Shown here: positions 1 through 9,579 of the stretch, one piece after another | How positions within the stretch are numbered: the first letter of the stretch is position 1 | Layout: each line of letters starts with the position of its first letter | Assembly (NCBI RefSeq): GCF_013141695.1 | Contig: NZ_WHNY01000067.1 | Span: 62,001 to 126,000 of the forward strand | Source of the DNA: Paenibacillus plantarum | Lineage (GTDB): Bacteria > Bacillota > Bacilli > Paenibacillales > NBRC-103111 | DNA: 64,000 nt | Direction: 5' to 3' | The notes under the pieces: model-generated | Database searches by the model: none | Seen by the model: the letters and a program-made list of their open reading frames with translations, nothing else | Told to the model about the DNA's origin: nothing | Made by a program: the position numbers and the translations under genes

Positions 1-31
1 TTGTCTCTGTACGAAAGAGTCGTAAAAAAAC

Positions 32-62
32 TACAATGAACACAGAAATGATATCGCTTACA
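32..62 (+). promoter_or_regulatory. Promoter -10 and overlapping cre-like operator for the 162 gene
   Basis: A -10-like TACAAT (32-37) is followed by TGATATCGCTTACA (49-62). Its reverse complement, TGTAAGCGATATCA, matches the Bacillus CcpA cre consensus TGWAARCGYTWNCW with one mismatch. The whole 31-base stretch matches 11316-11346 at 22 of 31 positions without gaps, which suggests a common regulatory design. CcpA binding just downstream of the start point would block transcription when good sugars are present. No clear -35 box was found. Confidence 0.55.
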
Positions 63-80
63 AAACACTGTTAAGTTCGT

Positions 81-124
81 AAAGGAAGGGGGTGATTCGA
101 ACAAAACTCCTACTAGCGTGCTAA
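81..124 (+). promoter_or_regulatory. G-rich leader element with possible 10-codon upstream ORF
   Basis: GGAAGGGGGTGATTC (85-99) is close to the full complement of the 16S rRNA 3' end (AGAAAGGAGGTGATC). A GTG at 92 opens a 10-codon frame ending at 124. Very similar G-rich elements stand in the leaders of the two GH3 cohesin-dockerin genes (42280s and 47110s). Whether the peptide is made is unknown. Confidence 0.35.
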
Positions 125-161
125 CCAAAACAGTTTTAAATTTCAAATCCAAGGAGGTTTT

Positions 162-3100
162 ATGAAAGTGAGAAACAGAGCATTCATTTGGATTATGACT
201 TTGGTAATGCTATTATCCATGTTACCATTTTCAGGGTCGATAGTTGAGGCTGCCAGTGCGCCAAGTGCAACGATCTATGTTGCTACAAATGGCAATGATA
301 ACACAGGTGACGGAACACAAGCAAAGCCGTATAAAACGCTTGCCAAGGCAAAAACAGTAGTAAGGACTCTGCCTAAGACCGGCGGTGATATCGTCGTTCA
401 AATTGCGGATGGCTATTATTCGCTTTATGAAACCCTCGTTTTTGACAAGGATGATTCCGGAAGTGCAAGCAGCACGATTCGCTATGAAGCGGCGCCGGGT
501 GCGAAGCCGGTAATCAGCGCTGGTGAAATGTTGAATAAAGGCGTATGGACAGAAGCAGTTGGCCTTACCCAGACTGGCGGCTTAAAGGCGTATAAAACGA
601 CCCTTAACCGGAGCGATAAGCTGCGCGCACTCTATGTAAACGATAAGGGCGCCACCATGACGAAGAGCTCGGAAATAGGTTCGGCCAACAGAACCGTCAC
701 GGGCACCCCCACAGCCAGCTTTACCGCTGCCAATAACCCTTGGGCGTGGCAGAATGGCACCAACATCCGGGCGGGTATCGTATTCGATGCCAGCGTAGGT
801 CTGACGACAGCAACGAAGAACCCCCAAAACATCGAAGCCGAAAGCACGGGCGGCTCCACCGCCAGATGGGCGAGGCCTTTTATCACCTTCGCGTCGATCG
901 AACAGGCGCCGGCAGCCAGCAACAAGCCCGGCGGTATCATGTTCCGATTCCAGATGCCGTATGGGTTCATTTCACAGTCTTTGGGTAATAACACGCAATA
1001 CAATCCTGGTAACAATCAAGTCATCCGCAACGCTTTCGAATTCTTCAACAAACGCGGAAATTTCTATTTCGACCAGGCGGAAAGCACGCTTTATTACATC
1101 CCGCTTGAAGGCGAAGATATCAATACCGCCGACGTGGTCATTCCAAGGCTTGAGACGGTCCTCGACATAAGAGGGATCCCTGTAGGAGATCGGTTGAACC
1201 CTATTGCGGGCTCGGATGATGGACGTGTCAAAAACATAACCTTCAACGGGCTGAAGTTTGCCCATACCGACTACAAACTGACTGAACTGACGGGCACCTA
1301 TACATATAGCGACGGATCCGGTCCAGTAACGACCAGTTCTCGCGGCTATGCATCCGTTCAGGGCTCTATCGTGAACAAAGCTTACTTTCCCAGCAGCATC
1401 AACTGGCATGAGACGTTCTACCGAGGGTATGACATACCGCCGGCAGCGGTAATGATCAACGCGGCGAGGAACATCAAAGTGCTGAACGGCGAGATCGGGC
1501 TTACCGGATTTAATGGCATCCATGTAGAAAACGATGCCAAGGATATCGAAATCTCGGGTAACTATATCGTAGATACACTGGCTTCAGGAATTGTAATCGG
1601 ACATCCGCAGCATATCTATGAAAACGATGTGGCGATTACGCATGAATCCAGTGTATCGGCCTCTGGCACGCCAATAAAGAACTGGGCCGGCGTTGATAAG
1701 GAAAAATTTAAGGCGGGTACGGAAGCCGTGCCGGAGAATATTTATATTACAAATAACTTTTTGTACAGGACCTGCTACGGATTCCCGGGCGCCAACGCAC
1801 TGGCATCTTTCTACACAACGAATATGCAGGTACTGCATAACTACATTTATGACACCACATACGGTGCCATGAGCATCGGCTGGGGTTGGGACGAGTATGA
1901 TGGGTTCGGCTTTACCTCCCAAGGGACCAACAAGACCGGCGGTCCTTACAATGGTACGAGTGAAACGAGCATCGCAAGGTCTCCAGCCATATCTACGACC
2001 TCCAGGAATAACAAAATAAACTATAACCGGATAGAGCAAATTTGCACGGTAGTTAACGACTCCGGAGCTATTTACTCACTGGGACGGCAGGGCGATCCGG
2101 GTAATTTGCCGGGCGGAGGGACATGGGACACCATTAATACCGTCTACCCTTTGACAAATGACCCCGTCACCAACAAGAATAGTAACTGGAATTCTGACAA
2201 CTGGACGAATTTCACCGAGATGAACTACAACTTCCTTAACCCGAATCCAACGGACAAACCCACAGACTCCAACAACTGGATGAATGGGTTCCATCCCGAT
2301 GAAGGAAGCACGTTCATCAAGATGATAGGCAACGTCGTGCAGGCAAAGCTCTCCTATGCCGCAGGGCAGAGCCGTCTTATTGAGTTTAACAACTGGAAGC
2401 GCAAAAGTGATATGATCATGGTCCAAGGTTACGTAGACGGGGATAACAACCAGAATGGCGCCCCTAGGACTACTTATGACAATTACAAAAGCACAAGCCG
2501 CATCTGGCCACTTAAGGGCAACGAAATCGTTCTGAATTCGGGTCTTACCAACGAATACACGAAGATGATTCCTAGGAGCATCATTGCCGATACCGAGTTT
2601 GAGTTGGCTTCAAACGTCATCATGGGTAAAGGTGAAAAGCTGAACCGCAGGGGTCTGCTAAAAGCGCAAGACACAGTTTGGGTCGCACCTGCGAACACAA
2701 CTGTCTTTAATGAAAGCACTACGATGACAAAAGCTGCCGGCGATGTCAATTCAATCAACGCTCCTGCTGTCGCAGGAGAATACAAACTATATATCAAATA
2801 TGGAGACGGCAGAGAAACGGCCACTTCTAAGTACACGGTATACGTCGACGCGAGCGGTTCAGCAACTAATGTGGAAAATGGGAAAAGCTACGAAGTTTCA
2901 GCGGTACGGCCGCTTAAACTAACTTTGAGTACGGATTACACCTTTACGCTTAACGGCAAGCCTGTGGCGAATGGGTACGAAATCCCCACCGCAGGAAGCT
3001 GGACTTTGGTAGGCAGCACTTCGACGCCTGCAATGACGATCAATTTTACCACCACGGTATCCGAGGCGAATAAGCTGCTCACAGCTGACGTGTCAGTAGC

Positions 3101-5969
3101 CCCCGGCGGGAAAGTCAGGTTGGCATACGATTTGGACGACGCTACAAAACAGATATGGATTTCCTCATCAAGCGACGGGAATCTTATTGAGAGCGACAAA
3201 GAAACAATGGCCTCCGGCAGCATGATAGAATTAACAGCGCCAATGTTGCCCGGTCCATACATTATTTATGTGCGGTCGAAAGAAGGCAATGTTCTAAGCC
3301 AGTCGCACGCTCGCGTCGTGGTGCGCGATATGACGCCTGTCGATATTCCTAGAAATGGTCTTGACTTATGGCTCAAGGCTGATGAGGGCGTGGAAAAAGA
3401 TAGCTCTGGGAACGTGACTGGATGGACCAATATGGGAAGCGTCCCGGTGAAGCTTGTCCCAGCGAACGTCCCAGGTAGCGGCGGTGATAATCTTGGAACA
3501 CCAACCGGCAACCCAACGCTAAAGAACGATGGATACGACTATGTAGATTTCGCAGCGATGTCAAGACCGCTGAAAGCTGCAGGCTTTAAAAATTATAACG
3601 GCAGTACACAGATGACGATTTACACACTTGTAAGACCAACAACCACAGCCAACAACTCTAGTGATCAAAGTGGTCTTGTTTATTTCGGATTGAACGAGGC
3701 TTACCAAACTTGGGCGGCCAACAGCGGTTGGAGCGGTATTAATTTGGGTGTAGGAACAAACAGAGTGAACGTCCGCTTTGGTAACACAGATGGCGGCGTA
3801 TCGGGTGGCGGGCAACAAATTGCAACAACAACCACGGACGGTCTAGTCAGTGTTAGGGCGCAGCTAAACGGAACTAGTAGAGCCGTTTCTGTTAATAACA
3901 GTGTCATCGGCACTGGAACCAATGCTAAGGCGCTTTTAGGAAACAGCTCAGATCTGGGCGTAGGTTACACGATGGCGGCTGCAACCCCATACCGCTTCCT
4001 GGGCAGGGTCTCGCAGATTCTCATCTACGACAGGGTGCTGACAGCTGACGAAATTACGAAAGTAGAAACATATTTTAGCAATGTCAAAGCGGGCCGTGGT
4101 GGACCTGCAAACGCAATTGTCACAGTGGTCGACAAAACCCTGCTGACATCCTTGATTGATAGTGTCAAAAACAAGGATGCAACCATTTATACAAGCAATT
4201 CATGGAATGCTTTTGCAACCGCATTAAGTGATGCCAAGACTGCCGTCTCAAATAGTGAGATCGGGCAGGCAGCAGTGGATAATTCATACTACGCGTTGCG
4301 CAGTGCGATCAAAGCACTTCAATTGGTACCTATCGGTGTTTCGACTGCTGTATACGGTACGCCTGTTCTCGGCGGTGCCGTTCTCGACCTACTTTGGGAT
4401 AAGGCCCCCACCCTGCCGATACTTAAGCATCTGACCATGGCGAACGGTCAGACGGATGGCTCCGCTAAAGTGCTATGGGACGATAGTAACCTGTATGTTC
4501 TGGTGCGTGTAAAATCCCCTGAGCTTAACAGCAGCAGCAGCAACGCGCATGAGCATGACTCGGTCGAAGTCTTTGTGGATGAGACCAATAGTAAAAAAAC
4601 CTCCTACGGCACAGGTATGGGACAATACCGTATTAACTATCTGAATGCGAAAAGCTTTAATCCAAGCAGTGTTAGTGTGGGTTTTGAATCTTTTGCCAAA
4701 GTCGTGGATGGCGGTTATTACATTGAAACCAAGATTCCCTTTAAAGCTACAGTTCCTACAGTTGATCGTGTAATTGGATTTGATTTGCAGATTAATGATG
4801 CGAAAGCAACGGGTGGTCGTCAGGACGTTATCATGTGGAACGACGCGACCGGACAATCTTATGCTAACGGTTCACAATGGGGTGTGGTTACCCTTGTCGG
4901 CAAGCCGCCGGTAGTTTCCGCCGCGGCAGGAGCGACCTCCATCACGACGAACGCCGGCACGCTGCAAATGTTGGCGGGAGTGCCCGTCGTATGGTCGGTA
5001 ACCGCAGAAGACGGTTCGCAGACAAATGCGGCAATCATCAGCGAGACGGGATTGCTGTCGGCCAAAAAGAATGGTGTCGTGAAAGTTACGGCGAAAGCCA
5101 GTGGGTCCAGTTTGAGCAGCAGCGCGCTGATCACAATCAGCGGTCAAGAAGGTGCGCTGCTGAGCGGAGCGGCTTCCATCTTATCCGGGCAACCATTCAA
5201 ATTGAATTTTGGCTTGAACAATGTGACTTCTAACGTCTATGCAATCGATCTAACCGTTCATTACGACCCTGCGAAGGTGGACTACGTGTCAGGTATCTCT
5301 CTGGTAAACGGCTTCTCGATTGTGCTTGACCATGAAGGAACTTCGGGCGGCGGTGAGGCCAACATCCGATTCCTTGCTGCAAGCGTAGGCCAGGCCATTT
5401 CCAATACAGACAATCTGCTGGAACTGAGCTTCAAGGCCAAAGACGTTGGTGCGACTGTCGAGGTTAACGCCATCACGGTCGATCATGTCATCATCTCGGA
5501 CGGCGTCACTGAAACGCAGGTAAGCTCGGCCAGCCATAATGTGAAGATCGAGCGTATTAGCAAAACGGCTCTGAGCGCAGCAATTGCCTTAGCCGAAAGC
5601 CGCTTGACCGGCGCGATAGAAGGTTCGCTCCTTGGACAATATGCACCAGGTTCCATAGCGCTGCTGCAAACCAAACTGGCTGCCGCCAACATCGCGCTGG
5701 CCGATCCGGCCATGTCCCAGGCAGGCATTCAAGAAGCGGCAACTCAATTGGAAGTAGCGACATCCGTATTCAACGGATCGTTAAAAACGTTGTCCGGATC
5801 AAGCGTATTGACGATCGGGGATTTGGCGGTCATTGGAAGACACTACGGGCAAAGCAACTCGGACATCAATTGGACGTTGTACAAGGCGCTAGGTATTACT
5901 ACGCCGCGTCCAATTGGCATACAGGATCTGGCGTCGGTCGCTTACCGCATCTTGGGAATCTCGCAGTAA
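162..5969 (+). CDS. Giant secreted beta-helix protein with LamG, CBM9-like, cohesin and dockerin-like modules
   Basis: This 1935-residue exported protein probably acts on plant polysaccharide. A signal peptide ends near residue 31 (SIVEAAS). Residues about 36-880 open with an IYVATNGNDNTGDGT segment and read as a right-handed parallel beta-helix, the fold of GH141/GH120-like and pectate-lyase-like enzymes; the exact family is not clear. Then come an Ig-like stretch, a LamG/ConA-like domain (about 1063-1309), a short helical FIVAR-like segment, a CBM9-like domain (about 1396-1581), a BIG2-like domain, a cohesin (about 1664-1794), another helical FIVAR-like segment and a C-terminal dockerin-like segment (about 1880-1935). 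The dockerin-like end has the helix pattern (IGDLAVIGRHYG, IQDLASVAYRIL) but lacks the DxNxDG calcium loops. The start follows AAGGAGG by a few bases. A cohesin-SLH gene follows in the same direction, suggesting joint work at the cell surface. Family placement is sure; substrate is not. Confidence 0.85.
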   Translation: MKVRNRAFIWIMTLVMLLSMLPFSGSIVEAASAPSATIYVATNGNDNTGDGTQAKPYKTLAKAKTVVRTLPKTGGDIVVQIADGYYSLYETLVFDKDDSGSASSTIRYEAAPGAKPVISAGEMLNKGVWTEAVGLTQTGGLKAYKTTLNRSDKLRALYVNDKGATMTKSSEIGSANRTVTGTPTASFTAANNPWAWQNGTNIRAGIVFDASVGLTTATKNPQNIEAESTGGSTARWARPFITFASIEQAPAASNKPGGIMFRFQMPYGFISQSLGNNTQYNPGNNQVIRNAFEFFNKRGNFYFDQAESTLYYIPLEGEDINTADVVIPRLETVLDIRGIPVGDRLNPIAGSDDGRVKNITFNGLKFAHTDYKLTELTGTYTYSDGSGPVTTSSRGYASVQGSIVNKAYFPSSINWHETFYRGYDIPPAAVMINAARNIKVLNGEIGLTGFNGIHVENDAKDIEISGNYIVDTLASGIVIGHPQHIYENDVAITHESSVSASGTPIKNWAGVDKEKFKAGTEAVPENIYITNNFLYRTCYGFPGANALASFYTTNMQVLHNYIYDTTYGAMSIGWGWDEYDGFGFTSQGTNKTGGPYNGTSETSIARSPAISTTSRNNKINYNRIEQICTVVNDSGAIYSLGRQGDPGNLPGGGTWDTINTVYPLTNDPVTNKNSNWNSDNWTNFTEMNYNFLNPNPTDKPTDSNNWMNGFHPDEGSTFIKMIGNVVQAKLSYAAGQSRLIEFNNWKRKSDMIMVQGYVDGDNNQNGAPRTTYDNYKSTSRIWPLKGNEIVLNSGLTNEYTKMIPRSIIADTEFELASNVIMGKGEKLNRRGLLKAQDTVWVAPANTTVFNESTTMTKAAGDVNSINAPAVAGEYKLYIKYGDGRETATSKYTVYVDASGSATNVENGKSYEVSAVRPLKLTLSTDYTFTLNGKPVANGYEIPTAGSWTLVGSTSTPAMTINFTTTVSEANKLLTADVSVAPGGKVRLAYDLDDATKQIWISSSSDGNLIESDKETMASGSMIELTAPMLPGPYIIYVRSKEGNVLSQSHARVVVRDMTPVDIPRNGLDLWLKADEGVEKDSSGNVTGWTNMGSVPVKLVPANVPGSGGDNLGTPTGNPTLKNDGYDYVDFAAMSRPLKAAGFKNYNGSTQMTIYTLVRPTTTANNSSDQSGLVYFGLNEAYQTWAANSGWSGINLGVGTNRVNVRFGNTDGGVSGGGQQIATTTTDGLVSVRAQLNGTSRAVSVNNSVIGTGTNAKALLGNSSDLGVGYTMAAATPYRFLGRVSQILIYDRVLTADEITKVETYFSNVKAGRGGPANAIVTVVDKTLLTSLIDSVKNKDATIYTSNSWNAFATALSDAKTAVSNSEIGQAAVDNSYYALRSAIKALQLVPIGVSTAVYGTPVLGGAVLDLLWDKAPTLPILKHLTMANGQTDGSAKVLWDDSNLYVLVRVKSPELNSSSSNAHEHDSVEVFVDETNSKKTSYGTGMGQYRINYLNAKSFNPSSVSVGFESFAKVVDGGYYIETKIPFKATVPTVDRVIGFDLQINDAKATGGRQDVIMWNDATGQSYANGSQWGVVTLVGKPPVVSAAAGATSITTNAGTLQMLAGVPVVWSVTAEDGSQTNAAIISETGLLSAKKNGVVKVTAKASGSSLSSSALITISGQEGALLSGAASILSGQPFKLNFGLNNVTSNVYAIDLTVHYDPAKVDYVSGISLVNGFSIVLDHEGTSGGGEANIRFLAASVGQAISNTDNLLELSFKAKDVGATVEVNAITVDHVIISDGVTETQVSSASHNVKIERISKTALSAAIALAESRLTGAIEGSLLGQYAPGSIALLQTKLAAANIALADPAMSQAGIQEAATQLEVATSVFNGSLKTLSGSSVLTIGDLAVIGRHYGQSNSDINWTLYKALGITTPRPIGIQDLASVAYRILGISQ

Positions 5970-6009
5970 TCGAGCCGATACTATCATTTAACGAAAGGCT
6001 AAACGGTCG

Positions 6010-6033
6010 GGAGGAGGCGCCTTCGCGCCCTCC
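6010..6033 (+). promoter_or_regulatory. Intercistronic GC-rich hairpin
   Basis: GGAGGAGGCGC and GCGCCCTCC can pair around a CTTC loop with a two-base bulge. No T-run follows, so it is more likely an RNA-stability or attenuation element than a full terminator. It separates the cohesin/dockerin gene from the cohesin-SLH gene, the same arrangement as at 45251-45290. Confidence 0.5.
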
Positions 6034-6064
6034 GCCCCCAGCCATTTGGAGAGGAAGTTGACGA

Positions 6065-7639
6065 ATGAGACAAACTAAGAGGATAACTGCGCTGCTGTCT
6101 GTATTTCAGCGATCGGGAGACGTTCACGGTAATTACGCCGTGCTGAGAAAGATTCGAACCGTCTGCTTAAGTCTTTTGCTGGCCGGCTCGTTTCTGTTAA
6201 GCGTGTTTTCCTTGGCGACTGTGGTCGCTTACGCCGCTCCGACGTACACGCTTTCCGTTTCGAACAATCAGCCGATCACCGGCCGTGAAGTCAGAGTCCA
6301 GGTGATCGGTCAGGGTCTATCCGATGTGTACGCGACAGAGCTTCAAGCGACGTTCAACACCGATCATTTGCGATTCATAAGCGCATCCAGCGCCCGATTC
6401 GGTTATGCCGTTACTCCTGCCGTAAACGGCAGCCAAATTGTATTGGCGTTTACGAAAGTCGGACCGATATCCGGAGAAACAGGGAATGTCGTGTTGGCGG
6501 AAATGATTTTTGAGGCGACGGCATTGGGAAGCGGAACGGTCGAGTTGAAACAAATAAAAACCGTTGACAGTGCAATGAACGTTGTCGATTTCGACGCGAA
6601 CGCGATTGCGAGCTTGAAGGTGGTCGCGCCGTCGAACGATTCGGGCCAGGGCAATCCGGGGCAGAGTTCCTCTGTCTCGACCCCCGAACCGGAAGGCGCG
6701 GTTAAGGTGTATAAAGACACAGGCGGCAATGTAGAGAATAACGGGGCGGCAGTTAACTTGCCGGCAGGAGCACTAGGAAGTGATATTTATGTGAGCATTA
6801 AAAAGTTGAGCGACACCTCACAGCTGAAGCCGGATCCGAATTTGAAGCTGGCTGGAGATGTGTATGAGATTATCAAGGATGTAGCAGGACTGTTCCAGAA
6901 ACCAGTCACGATCACCCTTCCGTTCAACACCAGCTTGTTGGATGATGAGCATGAGGTGGCACTGTACTGGTACAACGAAGAAACTGGCAAATGGGTCAAA
7001 TTGGACGATATTAAGATCGACCTCGTAAAAGGCACCGTTTCCGGTAGTGTGACGCACTTCACCAAGTTTGCCGCATTGGTGTCAGCAAAGCCAGCATCGG
7101 TCAAACCTCCGGTCTTGACCGATATTAAAGGACACTGGGCAGAAGCAGGTATCCAAAAACTTGTAAAAGCAGGCGTGATCGACGGCTACCAAGATGGCAC
7201 TTTCCAGCCTGATTCAACTGTAACAAGAGCCGAGTTCGTATCCATGATCGTCAGAGTGTTCCACTTGACGGCTACAGGTGGAACTGTATTCTCCGATACC
7301 GGCAGCCACTGGGCAAAGGATGCAATTGCAATAGCATCCGCAAGGGGGATTGTAGTCGGTTATGAGGACGGAGCATTCGGTCCTGATGACAACATTACCC
7401 GGGAACAAATGGCCGTAATCCTTGCACGTGCTGCACAGTTGGCATCTGCCAACAGCGGCTTGGACTATAAGGATAGTGGAGACGTCTCCTCCTGGGCAGA
7501 AGGGCCGCTTGCGACTTTGACCGCTATGGGTGTGCTGAACGGCTACGAAGACGGTACGCTGAAGCCGAAGGCTTTCAGCACCCGTGCAGAAGCGGCGGTT
7601 AGTATGATTCGGATTTTGGATGCTCAACAGGTACAATAA
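6065..7639 (+). CDS. Cohesin-SLH surface anchor protein
   Basis: This 524-residue protein is probably a cell-surface docking post. The N-terminus has a basic stretch and a long hydrophobic segment (about residues 36-57), giving an unusually extended signal peptide. Residues about 58-190 form a cohesin-like beta-sandwich (LSVSNNQPITGREVRVQV ... YATELQATFN ... FTKVGPISGETG). Residues about 208-340 form a ZU5-like module (NLPAGALGSDIYVSI ... VALYWYNEETGKWVKL ... VTHFTKFAAL). Three SLH repeats fill about 348-524 (DIKGHWAEAGIQKLVKAGVIDGY and two more) and should bind pyruvylated secondary wall polymer. GGAGAGGAAG precedes the ATG. The ZU5-SLH half is nearly the same as the C-terminus of the GH10 xylanase at 24916-29124. 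Its own enzyme partner is likely the upstream 162 gene product. Binding to a dockerin is inferred from family, not shown. Confidence 0.88.
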   Translation: MRQTKRITALLSVFQRSGDVHGNYAVLRKIRTVCLSLLLAGSFLLSVFSLATVVAYAAPTYTLSVSNNQPITGREVRVQVIGQGLSDVYATELQATFNTDHLRFISASSARFGYAVTPAVNGSQIVLAFTKVGPISGETGNVVLAEMIFEATALGSGTVELKQIKTVDSAMNVVDFDANAIASLKVVAPSNDSGQGNPGQSSSVSTPEPEGAVKVYKDTGGNVENNGAAVNLPAGALGSDIYVSIKKLSDTSQLKPDPNLKLAGDVYEIIKDVAGLFQKPVTITLPFNTSLLDDEHEVALYWYNEETGKWVKLDDIKIDLVKGTVSGSVTHFTKFAALVSAKPASVKPPVLTDIKGHWAEAGIQKLVKAGVIDGYQDGTFQPDSTVTRAEFVSMIVRVFHLTATGGTVFSDTGSHWAKDAIAIASARGIVVGYEDGAFGPDDNITREQMAVILARAAQLASANSGLDYKDSGDVSSWAEGPLATLTAMGVLNGYEDGTLKPKAFSTRAEAAVSMIRILDAQQVQ

Positions 7640-7704
7640 CGCTCGCGAGCATGAATAAGGAAGGCTGTCCGCACATGAATCTCATGTGCGGTAGCTTTGT
7701 TTTG
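6690..7704 (+). repeat. Dispersed ~1-kb repeat, copy A (ZU5-SLH module plus terminator)
   Basis: The 3' part of this gene and its terminator closely match 28170-29189 at the DNA level, with long identical runs such as CCAGTCACGATCACCCTTCC, and a matching GGCTGTCCGCACATG hairpin after the stop codon. The copies are in direct orientation about 21.5 kb apart. Confidence 0.85.
7661..7704 (+). terminator. Rho-independent terminator
   Basis: CCGCACATGA pairs with TCATGTGCGG (loop ATC), followed by TAGCTTTGTTTTG. It lies just after the cohesin-SLH gene, and a near copy follows the SLH xylanase at 29146-29189. Confidence 0.8.
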
Positions 7705-7766
7705 TGGTTATGATGGTGAACGCTTACATGAAAGTTTGTCTGCTTCAGTTGAAAGGTGGCATCAAC

Positions 7767-9578
7767 ATGAAAGGGTATAAGCAATATTTCAATGGGCTAT
7801 CGATTAAAAACAAAATCTTCTCCACAAATATTTTGATTATTATCCTTTCGATTTCAATTATTGCGCTTTTTGCCAACATCGTCTCTCAAAAAGCAATTAT
7901 CGAGAAAGCAGTCAAAAATTCGTCAAGGGAACTCGTTCTCATTGACAATAACCTGCAGACATTAATCACGACAGTCGAAGATTATTCGAAAATATTGGCA
8001 ACGGATTACAGGCTGCAAAATGAACTCTATAACGATTTCTTAGAAAATAATAACTTATCGACCTCTCATTATGTGGGGGGGTTAGATAATTTATCAATGA
8101 AAAAGACGCTCTCTGAAGTCATTAGCAACATTGTTGAGCCCAATACCAATATCAAAGCGGTAAGTGTTCTCACCTCGAATCACCAATGGGTCGATGTAGG
8201 CTTTGCGGATAATGAGTTTGCTTCCCGTATATTCGGATCCGGCCCAGAAGCCATCGATCATTCCTTTCAGCCTGTCTTGACAGGGTTAATGAAGTTCAAA
8301 TTCCGCTATGAAGGGGATGACAACGTATTTGCCGTTTCCAAAACTGTGATCCATAAAGATACTGGAAAAACGGTTGGATTGGTTGTTTTATACGTAAAAG
8401 AAACGGTTATCGCCTCTATTTATGAAAGGAAAATGAACTACAAGGGAGGAAATTTCTATATTCTCGATAGTAACGGAAAAATTATCTCCTCCCAGAATAA
8501 AGCTAATTTGTACCGAGATTTCAAAGAGGCAACCTCGATATCCATTCCTAATTCGACACAAGTAGAAACAGGCTTCTTTCAAGGAAACGGGAGCGAGAAG
8601 GTGCTGGTATCTACTCACCGATTGGAACCACTAGAATGGTCGATTGTAAGTGTTATTCCAATTGATGAAATTACGGTGGAGCGCAAAGAAATTAACAAAT
8701 TAATTATTTGGATCGGCTCATTATGTCTATTGCTCGCATTTATTGTCTCCTATCTGTTGTCCCGATCGATTACGAGGCCGATCTTCCAACTTTCCAGAAC
8801 GATGAGAGATATTCGGACTGGCCATTTGACGGTCAGAAGCTCGTACCAATCATCGGATGAAATCGGTTATTTAAACGATGTTTTTAATAATTTGATGGAC
8901 CGTATCGAAGAACTAGTGGCCGAAAATGTGGAGGAACAGAAGACGAAGGCTGAGATTGAATTCAAATTGCTGCAAACGCAGGTACAACCCCACTTTTTGT
9001 ATAATACCCTTGAAACGATCATATCGCTTATTAAGCTGAATATGAAAACAGAAGCCATTACAGCAGCGAAATATATGGCCAATTTCTATAAAATTTCTTT
9101 AAGCAAAGGAAACGATATTATTACACTTAGAGAAGAAATGCAACTATCTGAGAGTTATTTGGAAATCCAGCAATTGCGCTATGTAGAGTATATGGAATAT
9201 ACAATGGACATTGATGAGGAAATTATGTCGTGTTCAATTTCGAAGTTAACGTTGCAGCCGATCGTGGAAAATGCTATCTATCATGGACTTAAGAGGAAAA
9301 TGGAAAAAGGCTTATTGAGGATCACTGGGCGCCGCTTGGGTGACGAGGTGCGTATTGAAATTTACGATAACGGCGTGGGAATAGAAGAATCGCAAATAAA
9401 GGGATTGTTGAGGGAAGTTTCGGACTCCAGTGAAAGAACTGGCTTCGGAGTCAGAAGTGTCCATAATCGGATTAGAATGCTGTATGGGGACAGATACGGA
9501 TTAGAGGTAGAAAGCGAAGTAGGCTTATATACCAGAGTTACCATCCGTTTGCCGTTCAAACCAATGCGGGAGGTATGA
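7767..9578 (+). CDS. YesM-type sensor histidine kinase
   Basis: A membrane sensor kinase of 603 residues. A transmembrane helix near residues 14-36 precedes an extracellular Cache-like sensor of about 275 residues. A second helix near 312-333 (WIGSLCLLLAFIVSYLL) leads into a HAMP domain, then a His_kinase domain with the phospho-acceptor His409 in QVQPHFLYNT, and an HATPase with NAIYHGLKRK and DNGVGI motifs. The start at 7767 is chosen because GAAAGGTGG lies 7 bases upstream; an in-frame ATG at 7704 has no ribosome site. It overlaps functionally with the regulator that begins one base after its stop. Such pairs usually sense an oligosaccharide and switch on a neighbouring importer; the nearest is at 11402-14557. 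Confidence 0.92.
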   Translation: MKGYKQYFNGLSIKNKIFSTNILIIILSISIIALFANIVSQKAIIEKAVKNSSRELVLIDNNLQTLITTVEDYSKILATDYRLQNELYNDFLENNNLSTSHYVGGLDNLSMKKTLSEVISNIVEPNTNIKAVSVLTSNHQWVDVGFADNEFASRIFGSGPEAIDHSFQPVLTGLMKFKFRYEGDDNVFAVSKTVIHKDTGKTVGLVVLYVKETVIASIYERKMNYKGGNFYILDSNGKIISSQNKANLYRDFKEATSISIPNSTQVETGFFQGNGSEKVLVSTHRLEPLEWSIVSVIPIDEITVERKEINKLIIWIGSLCLLLAFIVSYLLSRSITRPIFQLSRTMRDIRTGHLTVRSSYQSSDEIGYLNDVFNNLMDRIEELVAENVEEQKTKAEIEFKLLQTQVQPHFLYNTLETIISLIKLNMKTEAITAAKYMANFYKISLSKGNDIITLREEMQLSESYLEIQQLRYVEYMEYTMDIDEEIMSCSISKLTLQPIVENAIYHGLKRKMEKGLLRITGRRLGDEVRIEIYDNGVGIEESQIKGLLREVSDSSERTGFGVRSVHNRIRMLYGDRYGLEVESEVGLYTRVTIRLPFKPMREV

Positions 9579-9579
9579 G

